A stretch of 64,000 bases of DNA from NCBI RefSeq assembly GCF_001462205.1, contig NZ_LKIR01000135.1, forward strand, positions 208,528-272,527, read 5' to 3'. Shown here in pieces: positions 1-8,431 of this stretch. Both the position numbers and the translations under genes were made by a program. Each line of letters starts with the position of its first letter. The stretch's first letter is position 1. This stretch comes from Haloparvum sedimenti (lineage in GTDB: Archaea > Halobacteriota > Halobacteria > Halobacteriales > Haloferacaceae). The notes beneath the pieces are model-generated. The model worked only from the letters and a program-made list of their open reading frames with translations. It made no database searches and was not told where the DNA came from.

Positions 1-47
1 ACCGCTCAGCACCCCATCGCGAGAGCGCGTGTCGGGTCGAAAACCCC

Positions 48-1907
48 TCAGCGCCAGACGGTCCCCGAAGTCGGGCCGAGGCTGATCGTCCCGCTGTCGG
101 CGTCGACTGCTCCGCTAGAGACGAGCACCTCCGGCTCCCCGGCGATCGGAACCGTCACGCTCTCGTCACCGCGGTTGACCGCGACCGTCAGCGCGTCGTC
201 CCCGCTCCCGGGTGGAGAGCGGTCGGCCGCGGGGATATCGGCTGCCTCCGCGACGACCGAGCCGGCGTCCGCCGCCGGGTCCGGCGCGGCCGGGTCGTCG
301 AGAACGCGCCGGAAGACGACCAGGTCCCCGCCGGAACGCTCGCGGTCCACGCGCAGATCGCCGCGTCGAAGCGCACGTTCCCCGGTCCGAAGGCTCGTTA
401 GCTCCCGCACGTACGACAGCAGGTCGCGGTTTTGCGCGTCGGGGTCCCACGTCATCGGTCGGCGACAGTCGGGGTCCTCGCCGCCGGTCATCCCCACCTC
501 GTCGCCGTAGTAGACGCAGGGCGTGCCGGGGTAGGAGAAAAGCAACAGCAGCGAGAGGCGTGCGAGCGACTCGTCGCCGTCACAGCGGTGGAGCAGCCGC
601 GGCGTGTCATGGCTGCCCAGCAGGTTGAACTGCACGTCGGTCACCTGCCGCGGGTAGCGCGCGAGCAGGCCGTCAAGGGCGTCCGCGAACGCCGTCGCGT
701 CGGTCTCGCCCTCGGCGACGAAGTCGTGGACGGCGTCGGTAAACAGGTAGTTCATCACCGCGTCGAACTGGTCGCCGCGGAGCCACGCGCGGGAGTCGTG
801 CCACACCTCGCCGAGGATGTAGGCGTCCGGCTTGGCGCTCGTGACCGCCTCGCGGAAGTCGCGCCAGAAGGCGTGGTCGACCTCGTTGGCCACGTCGAGC
901 CGCCAGCCGTCCACGTCCACCTCCTCGATCCAGTAGGTCGCCACGTCAAGCAGGTACTCCCGGACCTCGGGGTGCTCGGTGTTCAGCTTCGGCATGTACG
1001 GCTCGAACGCGAACGCGTCGTAGGTGGGTCGCGGCTCGAACTCGACCGGGAACTCGTGGACGTGGAACCAGTCGGCGTACTCCGAGTCCGCGCCGTGTTC
1101 GACCACGTCCTGAAACGGCTCGAAGCCGCGGCCGCAGTGGTTGAAGACGGCGTCGAGCATGACGCGCATCCCGCGGTCGTGCGCTTCGTCGACCAGTTCG
1201 CGGAGGTCCTCCTCGTCGCCGAACTGGGGGTCGATGGTCTCGTAGTCGGTGGTGTTGTACTTGTGGTTCGACGGGGAGGCGAAAAGCGGGGTGAAGTAGA
1301 GCGCGGTGACCCCCAACTCGTCGAGGTAGTCGAGGTTGTCGATGACCCCCCGCAGGTCGCCGCCGTAGAAGCTGTCGCGGTCGGGTTTGCCGCCCCACTC
1401 CTCGACGCCCTCTGGGTCGAGTTCGGGGTCGCCGTTGGCGAACCGCTCGGGGAAGATCTGGTAGAAGACGGCGTCGGAGACCCATTCCGGCGGGTCGTGC
1501 ACGTCCGCGGGGTTGACGAACGGGTACTCGAAGCAGTCGGCCGCGCCCGCGGGGTCGTCGACCGGAAGGTCCGCGACCGCGGCCGCCTCGAAGCCGCGCT
1601 CGTGGTACAGCAGTTCCTCGCCCCCCGCGCCGCTCCCGTCGGCCCCGACGAGGTGGAACGCGTACGCGAGCCGCCGGTGCGGCGGTTCGACCGCGGCCTC
1701 CCAGTAGTCGAAGCGCTCGTCGTGCCCGACGCGGCGCATCGGCGTCAGCGAGGACGTGCCCGGCCAGTCGTACTTGTCGCCCCACAGCACTGTCGCCGAG
1801 TCCACGTCGCCCCGCTCCGTGCGGATCCTGAGGTGGACCGTCTCCGCGTCGTACGCGTACGCCTGCTCGCTCTTTGGCCGGTGATGGACCGCGGCTCGGT
1901 GGATCAC
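48..1907 (-). CDS. GH13 alpha-glucan hydrolase (neopullulanase / cyclomaltodextrinase type)
   Basis: This 619-residue protein should hydrolyse alpha-1,4 and possibly alpha-1,6 links in maltodextrins, pullulan or cyclodextrins. Residues 1-130 look like the N-terminal beta-sandwich (CBM34-like) of the neopullulanase group, and the (beta/alpha)8 barrel starts near residue 145 (DAVFYQIFPERF). Catalytic residues are visible: nucleophile Asp338 in GWRLDVANE, acid Glu367 in LGEVWH and Asp434 in GSHDTPR. No signal peptide is seen, so it is probably cytoplasmic and acts on imported sugar. The start is a GTG; a TATA-like CTTTAG on the minus strand (1940-1935) lies about 28 nt upstream, fitting a leaderless transcript. 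It is divergent from the malE-like gene and shares an upstream block with malK. Exact substrate is inferred. Confidence 0.9.
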   Translation of the reverse strand: MIHRAAVHHRPKSEQAYAYDAETVHLRIRTERGDVDSATVLWGDKYDWPGTSSLTPMRRVGHDERFDYWEAAVEPPHRRLAYAFHLVGADGSGAGGEELLYHERGFEAAAVADLPVDDPAGAADCFEYPFVNPADVHDPPEWVSDAVFYQIFPERFANGDPELDPEGVEEWGGKPDRDSFYGGDLRGVIDNLDYLDELGVTALYFTPLFASPSNHKYNTTDYETIDPQFGDEEDLRELVDEAHDRGMRVMLDAVFNHCGRGFEPFQDVVEHGADSEYADWFHVHEFPVEFEPRPTYDAFAFEPYMPKLNTEHPEVREYLLDVATYWIEEVDVDGWRLDVANEVDHAFWRDFREAVTSAKPDAYILGEVWHDSRAWLRGDQFDAVMNYLFTDAVHDFVAEGETDATAFADALDGLLARYPRQVTDVQFNLLGSHDTPRLLHRCDGDESLARLSLLLLFSYPGTPCVYYGDEVGMTGGEDPDCRRPMTWDPDAQNRDLLSYVRELTSLRTGERALRRGDLRVDRERSGGDLVVFRRVLDDPAAPDPAADAGSVVAEAADIPAADRSPPGSGDDALTVAVNRGDESVTVPIAGEPEVLVSSGAVDADSGTISLGPTSGTVWR

Positions 1908-1934
1908 GATGGTGTCCGTGAGACCGCCCCGTGG

Positions 1935-1940
1935 CTAAAG
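1935..1940 (-). promoter_or_regulatory. TATA-like box of the GH13 gene
   Basis: Minus-strand CTTTAG lies 28-33 nt upstream of the GTG start at 1907, the spacing typical of leaderless haloarchaeal transcripts. It sits about 32 nt downstream of the shared regulatory block at 1956-1993. Confidence 0.5.
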
Positions 1941-1955
1941 CGTTACGCGTCGCTC

Positions 1956-1993
1956 GAGATTTGTGATGCAGTATTTCGTAGTACGTTTTCAGA
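1956..1993 (-). promoter_or_regulatory. Regulatory block shared with the malK promoter
   Basis: Read on the minus strand, this block contains TCTGAAAA, then TACGAAATA, then a tail ending AAATCTC. The same order of elements occurs on the plus strand at 60418-60453 upstream of malK. TACGAAATA ends 64 nt before the GH13 start here and 63 nt before the malK start there. The gap between the first two elements is 5 nt here and 3 nt there. It also lies upstream of the divergent malE, so it may serve both directions. The regulator is not in this window. Confidence 0.6.
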
Positions 1994-2115
1994 TCGGGGT
2001 TTCTCGGGATAGGACCCGATAAGCTCTGCGAGAACCGGTTCGCTACTGGCGTGAGAGTGAGAACCAATCCCTAATCTTTACAACAGTGAACTCATTATTC
2101 ATCACAGATTCACCC

Positions 2116-3396
2116 ATGGCTTGGAAACGGCGGAAACTACTCGGTGCACTGGCTGGAACGGGCGCGGTCGGCATGGCCGGCTGTGTCAGCGTGGACGACA
2201 GCGGCGACGGCGGGTCGGGCGGTTCCGGAGGATCCGGTGGAGGGGCAACCGACGAAAGCGGCTCCGGAAGTTCGGACGGTGAGAGCGGTCCCGCGGGCGA
2301 GGCCGAGTTCTGGTACGAGCTACAGGAGGGCGAACTTCAGCTGATGGAGGACGCCATCGCGGACTACAACGGCTCGGCGGACTACGCCGTCGAGGGCGTC
2401 AACATCGCAGAGATGCAGGACCGGCTCACCAGCTCCATCCCCACCGGCGAAGGGCCGGAGCTGTTCATGTGGGCACACGACTGGGCGGGCGACTTCGCGG
2501 ACAGCGGGTTCCTCTCGGCACAGACCGGCGAACTGGACGTCGACCTCGGAACGTACACCGAGGCCGCGCAGGGCGCCGCCCAGTTCCAGGGAGAGACATA
2601 CGGGCTCCCCGTCAGCGCCGAGACGGTCGCCCTCCTGTACAACAAGGAGATGGTCGACGAACCGCCCGAGACCATCGAAGAGATGAAGTCGATCATGGAG
2701 GAGCACCACGACCCGGCCAACAACCAGTACGGGCTGTCGTACAACATCGACGCCTACTTTATCAGCGGCTACGTCCACGCCTTCGACGGGTTCTACTACC
2801 GAACAGACGGCCACGAGCTCGGACTCACCAACGAGGAGACCCTCCGCGGGCTCCGCGTGATCACCGAGGACCTGTGGCCCTACGCGCCCAACGACACGGA
2901 GTACGAACCGCAGGTCGCGGTGTTCCACGAGGGGAACGCTCCCTTCGCGGTCAACGGTCCGTGGGAGCTGGGCAACGTCGACTTCGATGTCGGCGTCGCG
3001 GAGCTCCCCGCCCCCGAGGGAGGGACGCCGGCACCCTACTCCGGCATCCAAATGGTCTACTTCGCGGACGGAATCGAAGAGGATCCGGATCGCGCCGCTG
3101 CCGGCCGCGACTTCGCGCAGTGGTACACCACCAACACCGACGTGCTCCAAGAACTCGCGGAAGAGCAGGGGTTCATCCCCGTACTCGACGAACTCGCCGG
3201 GAGCGAAGACCTCCCCGAGGCGGTGCAGGGCTTTTCCGCCTCCGCCGCGGCTGGGACGCCGATGCCGGCGCATCCTCGGATGAACGACGTGTGGAGCCCC
3301 ACGGAGGACGCCATCCTCAATGTGCTCACCGGCGAGGTGGACCCCGAGGAGGCGATGGCGGAGGCCGAGAGCCGGATCCGCGAGAACTGGGAATAA
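2116..3396 (+). CDS. malE: Maltodextrin-type ABC transporter substrate-binding lipoprotein
   Basis: Extracellular solute-binding protein (426 residues from the chosen ATG) that would capture maltose or maltodextrins and deliver them to the two permeases downstream. The N-terminus has a twin-arginine signal (KRRKLLGAL) followed by a lipobox MAGC, so export by Tat and lipid anchoring at Cys22 are likely. A Gly/Ser/Asp-rich linker follows, then the family-1 binding fold (FMWAHDWAGDFADSG; GPWELGN). An in-frame GTG at 2086 would add ten residues before the Tat signal, so I prefer 2116. It is followed after 3 nt by the first permease gene. The sugar is inferred from neighbours (GH13) and overall resemblance to MalE. 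Confidence 0.88.
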   Translation: MAWKRRKLLGALAGTGAVGMAGCVSVDDSGDGGSGGSGGSGGGATDESGSGSSDGESGPAGEAEFWYELQEGELQLMEDAIADYNGSADYAVEGVNIAEMQDRLTSSIPTGEGPELFMWAHDWAGDFADSGFLSAQTGELDVDLGTYTEAAQGAAQFQGETYGLPVSAETVALLYNKEMVDEPPETIEEMKSIMEEHHDPANNQYGLSYNIDAYFISGYVHAFDGFYYRTDGHELGLTNEETLRGLRVITEDLWPYAPNDTEYEPQVAVFHEGNAPFAVNGPWELGNVDFDVGVAELPAPEGGTPAPYSGIQMVYFADGIEEDPDRAAAGRDFAQWYTTNTDVLQELAEEQGFIPVLDELAGSEDLPEAVQGFSASAAAGTPMPAHPRMNDVWSPTEDAILNVLTGEVDPEEAMAEAESRIRENWE

Positions 3397-3399
3397 TCG

Positions 3400-4362
3400 A
3401 TGGCGACGACCGACGTCGCACAGCACGTCCGCGAGTACGAGCTTCCCCGGTGGCTCAGTGACAACCTCGCGCTGTTTCTGGTGCTTCCCGGCCTGTTCTT
3501 TTTCCTGTCGTTCGTTGCGATCCCGCTCGTCTACCTGATCGGGCTCTCGTTTACTGACGCTGCGCTCTCGACGATGTTCCAAGACGCGCCGGGCCTGTGG
3601 GGAACCGTGTTCGGGGAAGCCGATTTCGTCGGCTTCGCGAACTACGCGGAACTGCTGTCCGACAGCCAATTCTACCGCTCGTTCGGCATCACCTGGCTCT
3701 TCGTCGCGACGAGCGTGGTCGGGAAAGTGTTGCTGGGTGTCGGGATCGCGATGGTCCTGACACACCACTGGGTCCGCGGAAAGCGGCTCATGCGTGCACT
3801 CGTCATTCTCCCGATGGGACTACCGAACATCTTCACGATCACCATCTGGCGCGGCGCCTTCTCCTCGGCGCAGTTTGGTCTCGCGAACCAGCTTCTGGCC
3901 TTCTTCGGGATCGGCCCGATAGCGTGGTTCAGCGACAGGTGGCTCGCCTTCTTCACGTACAACGTGACGGAGATGTGGCTCGCGTACCCGTTCCTCGTGA
4001 TCATCACCGTGAGTGCTCTCCAGAACGTACCGACCGAGCTTCACGAAGCGGCGAAGGTCGACGGGGCCGGATTCCTGAGTCGGTTCCAGCACGTGACCAT
4101 GCCCGCGATCAAGCGACCGGTAATGTTCGCCTCGATCCTCACCGCAGCCGCATCGTTCCAGCAGTTCCTGATCCCGTTCATCTTCAACCGGGGCGGACCG
4201 GCGCGGGCGAACGAACTCGTGTTGCTGTACGGCTACCGCGAAGCGTTCGAGTTCCGTGAATTCGGTGAAGGCTCGGCGATCATGCTTACCGCCGTGGCCA
4301 TCATCGGCCTGTTCATGATCGTGGCCGCAACAAAAGGCGATCTCGCGGAGGGGGCCCACTGA
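3400..4362 (+). CDS. malF: ABC transporter permease, MalF type
   Basis: Integral membrane subunit (320 residues) with about six hydrophobic segments, the first near residues 25-50. The cytoplasmic EAA loop that contacts the ATPase is visible around residue 210 (ELHEAAKVDGAGF, followed by TMPAIKRP). It would form the membrane channel with the next gene product. The gene starts 3 nt after malE and overlaps the next start by one base, so the three form one operon. No ATPase gene follows, so the energising subunit must come from elsewhere; the MalK-type gene at 60501 is the obvious candidate. Confidence 0.9.
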   Translation: MATTDVAQHVREYELPRWLSDNLALFLVLPGLFFFLSFVAIPLVYLIGLSFTDAALSTMFQDAPGLWGTVFGEADFVGFANYAELLSDSQFYRSFGITWLFVATSVVGKVLLGVGIAMVLTHHWVRGKRLMRALVILPMGLPNIFTITIWRGAFSSAQFGLANQLLAFFGIGPIAWFSDRWLAFFTYNVTEMWLAYPFLVIITVSALQNVPTELHEAAKVDGAGFLSRFQHVTMPAIKRPVMFASILTAAASFQQFLIPFIFNRGGPARANELVLLYGYREAFEFREFGEGSAIMLTAVAIIGLFMIVAATKGDLAEGAH

Positions 4363-5477
4363 TGTCACTCCTGTCCGCAATTGCCGCCCAGATCCGTGAC
4401 GACCTCAAAGCGATCCCCGAGGCGGTCGCCGACTGGTACCACAAGAGCCGGTACAAGCTCGACCTCTACCGGCGTGGGAAGATCGGCTTCCCGCAACTGG
4501 TCGCTCCGGTCGTGTCCTCGCTCGGTGCGCTGGTGCTCGTGGCGGGGCTGATGTTCCCCGTCTACTGGATCGCGCTCGCAGCGCTGTCGGGGGAGGGCGC
4601 GTCGCTGTACTCCTCTAGCGGCTTCCGGGTCGTCCCGGACGGCTTCAATCCGCTACTGCTGGTGACCGAGGGCGACCTCTGGATGGGGATGGACCTGTCC
4701 GCGTTCGTCTGGGTCATCGGCGACGTGGTGATACCCAGCCTCCGCGTCTCGATCCCGTTCACCGACCTCAGCGTCGTGACAAGCGAGACGACGCTGTTCC
4801 GGGCGGCCGACTACGGCGTCGAGAACCCCTCGGACTTCACGACGTACGCGTGGAACTCCCTGACGGTCGCGATCCCGACGGTTATCATGGCGATGATCGT
4901 CATCGTGCCCGCCTCCTACGCGCTCTCGCGCCGGGAGTTCCTCATGCGAAAGAAGGTGCTGTACGGCTACATCCTCTTCACGCAGGTCGGCGGCGGACTC
5001 GGACTGGCGATGCTCATCGCCGTCTTCGCCATCTTCGCCGGGCTCGATCTGACCAACAGCAAGTTCGCGCTGGCGGTCTACTACGCCGCGATGGCGGTCC
5101 CGTTCAACACGTGGCTCCTGAAGACGTTCATGGACTCGATCCCGCCCTCCTACGAGGAGGCGGCGGTGATGGACGGCGCGCCGCCGTGGCGGGTCGTCTG
5201 GGAGATCATCCTCCCGCTGTCGAAGGCCGGCCTCGCGGCCGTGTTCATCTTCGTCTTCCTCGCCGGGTGGATGGAGTTCATCGTCGCACAGACCGTGCTC
5301 CGACCGGAGAACTACACGCTCCCGGTCGGCCTGTTCGCGCTGATCGACGAGTACTCGGTGCCGTGGGCGCGCTTCTCGGCGTTCGCGCTGACGTTCGCGG
5401 CGCCGGTGATGTTCGTCTACCTGTTCGCGCAGCGGTACATCGAGTCCGGGCTCTCGTTCGGCGGCATGGAGGGCTGA
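4362..5477 (+). CDS. malG: ABC transporter permease, MalG type
   Basis: Second permease (371 residues), longer than most MalG proteins because of about 90 extra residues between the first membrane segment and the core. The EAA loop is clear (SYEEAAVMDGAPPWR then EIILPL). The ATG overlaps the last base of the malF stop, consistent with translational coupling. It ends the operon; a T5 tract follows within 35 nt and the next gene is convergent. Role: import of maltodextrin-like sugars with MalE and MalF, inferred from family and context. Confidence 0.9.
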   Translation: MSLLSAIAAQIRDDLKAIPEAVADWYHKSRYKLDLYRRGKIGFPQLVAPVVSSLGALVLVAGLMFPVYWIALAALSGEGASLYSSSGFRVVPDGFNPLLLVTEGDLWMGMDLSAFVWVIGDVVIPSLRVSIPFTDLSVVTSETTLFRAADYGVENPSDFTTYAWNSLTVAIPTVIMAMIVIVPASYALSRREFLMRKKVLYGYILFTQVGGGLGLAMLIAVFAIFAGLDLTNSKFALAVYYAAMAVPFNTWLLKTFMDSIPPSYEEAAVMDGAPPWRVVWEIILPLSKAGLAAVFIFVFLAGWMEFIVAQTVLRPENYTLPVGLFALIDEYSVPWARFSAFALTFAAPVMFVYLFAQRYIESGLSFGGMEG

Positions 5478-5505
5478 CCGCCGACCGCGCCCCGTTGCGG
5501 TCCGC

Positions 5506-5510
5506 TTTTT
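5506..5510 (+). terminator. T5 terminator-like tract after malG
   Basis: A run of five T after a GC-rich stretch lies 29 nt after the malG stop, in the 39-nt gap before the convergent ubaA stop. Short T-tracts are common archaeal terminators; this is inferred. Confidence 0.4.
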
Positions 5511-5516
5511 CTCCGC

Positions 5517-6329
5517 TCAGTCCGCGTCGATCCGACAGCCCGCCGAGTAGTCGATTCCGTCGAGGGTGGTGATGCCCTCGTCGCCGCAGGTCGGACAGTC
5601 GGGATTCCGCTGGTACGGCACCGTCTCGAAGGTCATGTCCATCGCGTCGTAGAACAGCAGCCGGCCTTCGAGGGGCTCGCCGGCGTCGAGCAGGAGCTTC
5701 ACCGCCTCGGTCGCCTGGATGCAGCCCACCGTTCCGGGCAGCACGCCGAGCACGCCGGTCGCGGCGCAGTCCGGCACCGTCCCCGGTTCGGGCGCCTCCG
5801 GGAACAGGCACCGGTAGCAGGGCCCTTCGGGCGTCAGCGTCGTCACCTGCCCCTCGAACTTGTAGATGGCGCCGTGTGCGACCGGGACGCCCTCGATGCG
5901 CGCGGCGTCGTTGACCACGTACCGCGTCGAGAAGTTGTCCGCGCAGTCGACGACCACGTCGCGGTCGGCGATCAGCTCGCGGGCGTTGCTCGCGTCGAGG
6001 CGCGTCTCGTGGGTCACCACGTCCACGTCGGGATTGAGCGCCTCGACGTAGCGGCGGGCCGACGCCACCTTCGGATCGCCCACGTCCGCGTCCGCGTGGA
6101 CCACCTGTCGCTGGAGGTTCGACCGTTCGACGATGTCGTCGTCGACGAGGTGGATCTCCCCGACGCCCGCGGCCGCGAGGTACTGGATGACGGGCGCGCC
6201 GAGCCCACCCGCGCCGAGCACCAGCGCCGAGGCCTCCAGCAGGCGCTTCTGTCCCCCCGGGCCGACCTCGTCCATGATGATGTGTCTGGAGTAGCGGTCG
6301 AGCTGCGTCGCGTCGAGCGAGAGGGTCAT
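5517..6329 (-). CDS. ubaA: E1-like sulfur-carrier/SAMP adenylyltransferase (UbaA/MoeB/ThiF family)
   Basis: Cytoplasmic adenylating enzyme (270 residues) that activates the C-terminal Gly-Gly of small ubiquitin-like/sulfur-carrier proteins, for protein modification, tRNA thiolation and molybdopterin synthesis. Visible features: N-terminal RYSRHIIMDEVG motif, nucleotide-binding GAGGLGAPVIQYLAAAGVG near residue 40, DDDIVERSNLQRQ, and two CxxC zinc pairs (CYRC; CPTC). The start at 6329 (MTLSLDATQ) matches the usual N-terminus; an upstream extension is unlike the family. Haloarchaea usually have one such enzyme serving all three roles, which is established for Haloferax UbaA; assignment here is by similarity. 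It lies 163 nt downstream of L15e on the same strand. Confidence 0.88.
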   Translation of the reverse strand: MTLSLDATQLDRYSRHIIMDEVGPGGQKRLLEASALVLGAGGLGAPVIQYLAAAGVGEIHLVDDDIVERSNLQRQVVHADADVGDPKVASARRYVEALNPDVDVVTHETRLDASNARELIADRDVVVDCADNFSTRYVVNDAARIEGVPVAHGAIYKFEGQVTTLTPEGPCYRCLFPEAPEPGTVPDCAATGVLGVLPGTVGCIQATEAVKLLLDAGEPLEGRLLFYDAMDMTFETVPYQRNPDCPTCGDEGITTLDGIDYSAGCRIDAD

Positions 6330-6492
6330 ACCGACACGTTCGGAACTGGCGGAGTTAAGGCTGCGGGAGGCGGGGACGCGCGGCGCGGAAGCGCGGCCGG
6401 GCCGCCACGGACGCACCGCGAGGGACGGTGCCGTCGCTCACGGGGTGAGAAATGGAAGACGGGTTCGGCGGCGGTGAGCCGCGCGGAGCGGC

Positions 6493-7083
6493 TTACTTGC
6501 CGCGGCGGCGGTCGCCCGAGATGGACGGCCGCGTGTGCTCGGTGCCCTTGCCGCGCTGGTTCTGGCCGCGACCCTTACTGCCGGCCGAGGTGAGTCCGCG
6601 GAAGGCGCGACCCCGGTGCTCGTCGTCGCAGATCCAGTTGAGGTCGTCGTCGTTCTCGATCGCGGGATGAGCGGGGTCCACGAGGATCACTTCGTGCCAC
6701 TTCTGGGAGCCGTCCTCACCGACCCAGTAGGAGTTGAGCACGCGCAGGTTGCGGTACTTCCGCGAGGCGCGCTCCTCGGAGATGCGCTGGATCGACTTGC
6801 GTCGCGAGAGGCGGTTCACACCCTGCCGCTTCGAGCGGCGACCGGCGGTGAACCGCTCCTTGCGCGAGCCGCCCTTGCGGACCGCCACGCGGGCGACGAT
6901 GACGCCCTGCTTCGCCTTGTAGCCCAGTTCGCGGGCCTTGTCGAGGCGGGTGGGGCGCTCGATGCGCTCGATGGCGCCCTGTTCACGCCACTCCTGTTTG
7001 CGCTGCCACTGCAGTTCGGCGAGCTTCCCCTCCTTGGGGGAGCGCCACGCTTCCTTGATGTGCGAGTAGAAACTTCGTGCCAT
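6493..7083 (-). CDS. rpl15e: 50S ribosomal protein L15e
   Basis: Ribosomal large-subunit protein of the archaeal/eukaryotic L15e family, 196 residues, full length. The N-terminus [13 protein letters not shown] and the basic core ([35 protein letters not shown]) are characteristic. The C-terminal tail is basic ([12 protein letters not shown]). It is one of the few basic proteins in this acidic proteome, as expected for an rRNA-binding protein. It is divergent from the RHH gene across 286 bp. Confidence 0.97.
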   Translation of the reverse strand: MARSFYSHIKEAWRSPKEGKLAELQWQRKQEWREQGAIERIERPTRLDKARELGYKAKQGVIVARVAVRKGGSRKERFTAGRRSKRQGVNRLSRRKSIQRISEERASRKYRNLRVLNSYWVGEDGSQKWHEVILVDPAHPAIENDDDLNWICDDEHRGRAFRGLTSAGSKGRGQNQRGKGTEHTRPSISGDRRRGK

Positions 7084-7369
7084 AGTGTTGTCCACGGACG
7101 CTTCCGATTCAGTCCTGGCGGCGGGAGCCGCGTTCCGGACCACATTTCGTCCCGTCCTCCGGCCGCGAGGCGGCCGGGAGCGGCGGGTGCCCGCTGGACG
7201 CCCGTACCAGCGAGTTGTCGAGTCTACCCGGCGAACCGTTTTAACCACTTCGCATCCGCTCGGGCGTGCGAGGCGACCACACGCCCCGCGAGCCGAAGCT
7301 CCGCGGGGGCTCCGAACCACCCGACACGGCGACCGTACCGCTTAACTATTCTTCAGAGAATACCCGGCC

Positions 7370-7606
7370 ATGAGCAAGATAAGCGTCGAGATCCCCGACG
7401 AGCTGCTCGCGGACCTCGACGAGCACGTCGGCGAGGACGGGAAGTTCGTGAACCGGAGCGACGCCGTCCGGGCGTCGATCAGGAAGACGCTGGACCTGCT
7501 GGACGAGATCGACGAGCGCCACGGGCGGCTGGAGGACGAGGCGGCGGACGCGGGCGCGAGCGCCGGTGACGGGGCAACGGGCGGCGACGTGGGGGACGCC
7601 GAATGA
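7370..7606 (+). CDS. Ribbon-helix-helix (CopG-like) DNA-binding protein
   Basis: Small protein of 78 residues. The first 45 residues form an RHH fold: a beta-strand (KISVEIPDELLADLDEHV) followed by two helices (NRSDAVRASIRKTLDLL). The tail is low-complexity acidic/Gly. It is probably a dimeric transcription regulator. The stop overlaps the start of the precursor transporter gene (GAATGAGC), so the two are translationally coupled and it may regulate that gene; this is inference. A TATA-like TTAACTATTC lies about 25 nt upstream of the ATG. Confidence 0.8.
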   Translation: MSKISVEIPDELLADLDEHVGEDGKFVNRSDAVRASIRKTLDLLDEIDERHGRLEDEAADAGASAGDGATGGDVGDAE

Positions 7607-8325
7607 GCCGGTCGGTCGGCTCGGGCGGCCCGGGCGTCGCGCCCGGCACGACGCCGGTCGACCGCGTCGCGGTGGCGCAGGTCGGCCTCGTGGCGCTTTT
7701 CGTGACCGCGCTGGCGACCGCGCAGCTGACCGCGGCCAAGATCCTCGCGATCCCCCTTCCGTTCGGCCTCCCCGCGGTCGGCGCCGAGATCATGCTTCCG
7801 GGCGCGGCGCTGGCGTACGCGCTCACCTTCTTCGCGTCGGACTGCTACGCGGAGCTGTACGGCCGCCGCGCCGCGCAGGTGATGGTGAACGTCGCGTTCG
7901 CGATGAACTTCGTCGTGCTCGTGCTCGTCTGGTCGACGCTCGCGGCCCCGGCCGCGAACCCCGAGTTCGCGGAGACGTTCGCGGCCGCGCTCGCGCCCGC
8001 GACGAACATCGTCGCCGGGAGCCTGCTGGCGTACGTCGTCAGCCAGAACTGGGACGTGGTCGTCTTCCACGCGATCCGCGAGCGCACCGACGGCGACTAC
8101 CTCTGGCTGCGCAACGTCGCCTCCACCGCGAGCAGTCAGGCCATCGACACGGTCATCTTCGTCGGCGTCGCGTTCGTCGCCGCGCCCGCGCTGTTCGGCA
8201 TCGGCGACGCCCCTCCGACCGCGGTCGTGGTCGGCCTCGTCGTCGGGCAGTACCTGCTGAAGCTCCTGATCGCGCTCGTCGACACGCCGTTCGTCTACCT
8301 CGTCGTGGGCGCGGTGCGGGAGTAG
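7603..8325 (+). CDS. Queuosine/archaeosine precursor transporter (YhhQ/DUF165 family)
   Basis: Integral membrane protein of 240 residues with about six hydrophobic segments. Family hallmarks are visible: KILAIPLPFGLPAVGAEIMLPG after the first segment, FFASDCYAELYGRRAA, and the late NVASTASSQAIDTVIF segment. Members import deazapurine precursors (preQ0, preQ1 or queuine) for tRNA modification; in archaea the product would be archaeosine. The ATG overlaps the RHH regulator by 4 bp. Precise substrate cannot be read from sequence. Confidence 0.85.
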   Translation: MSRSVGSGGPGVAPGTTPVDRVAVAQVGLVALFVTALATAQLTAAKILAIPLPFGLPAVGAEIMLPGAALAYALTFFASDCYAELYGRRAAQVMVNVAFAMNFVVLVLVWSTLAAPAANPEFAETFAAALAPATNIVAGSLLAYVVSQNWDVVVFHAIRERTDGDYLWLRNVASTASSQAIDTVIFVGVAFVAAPALFGIGDAPPTAVVVGLVVGQYLLKLLIALVDTPFVYLVVGAVRE

Positions 8326-8358
8326 AAGCTGCGCCGCGAATCCGGCGCAATCGGAGAC

Positions 8359-8404
8359 AAAAACCCCAACAGGAACAGAAAAACGCCCCCGCGAGGGACA
8401 AAAA
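8359..8404 (-). terminator. Triple T5 terminator-like region after the methyltransferase gene
   Basis: On the minus strand three T5 runs (at 8404-8400, 8383-8379 and 8363-8359) follow the methyltransferase stop at roughly 20-nt spacing. Tandem T-tracts are a plausible archaeal termination signal between these two convergent genes. Confidence 0.45.
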
Positions 8405-8431
8405 CGTCCCGACGATAGCGGGCGTTTCGCG

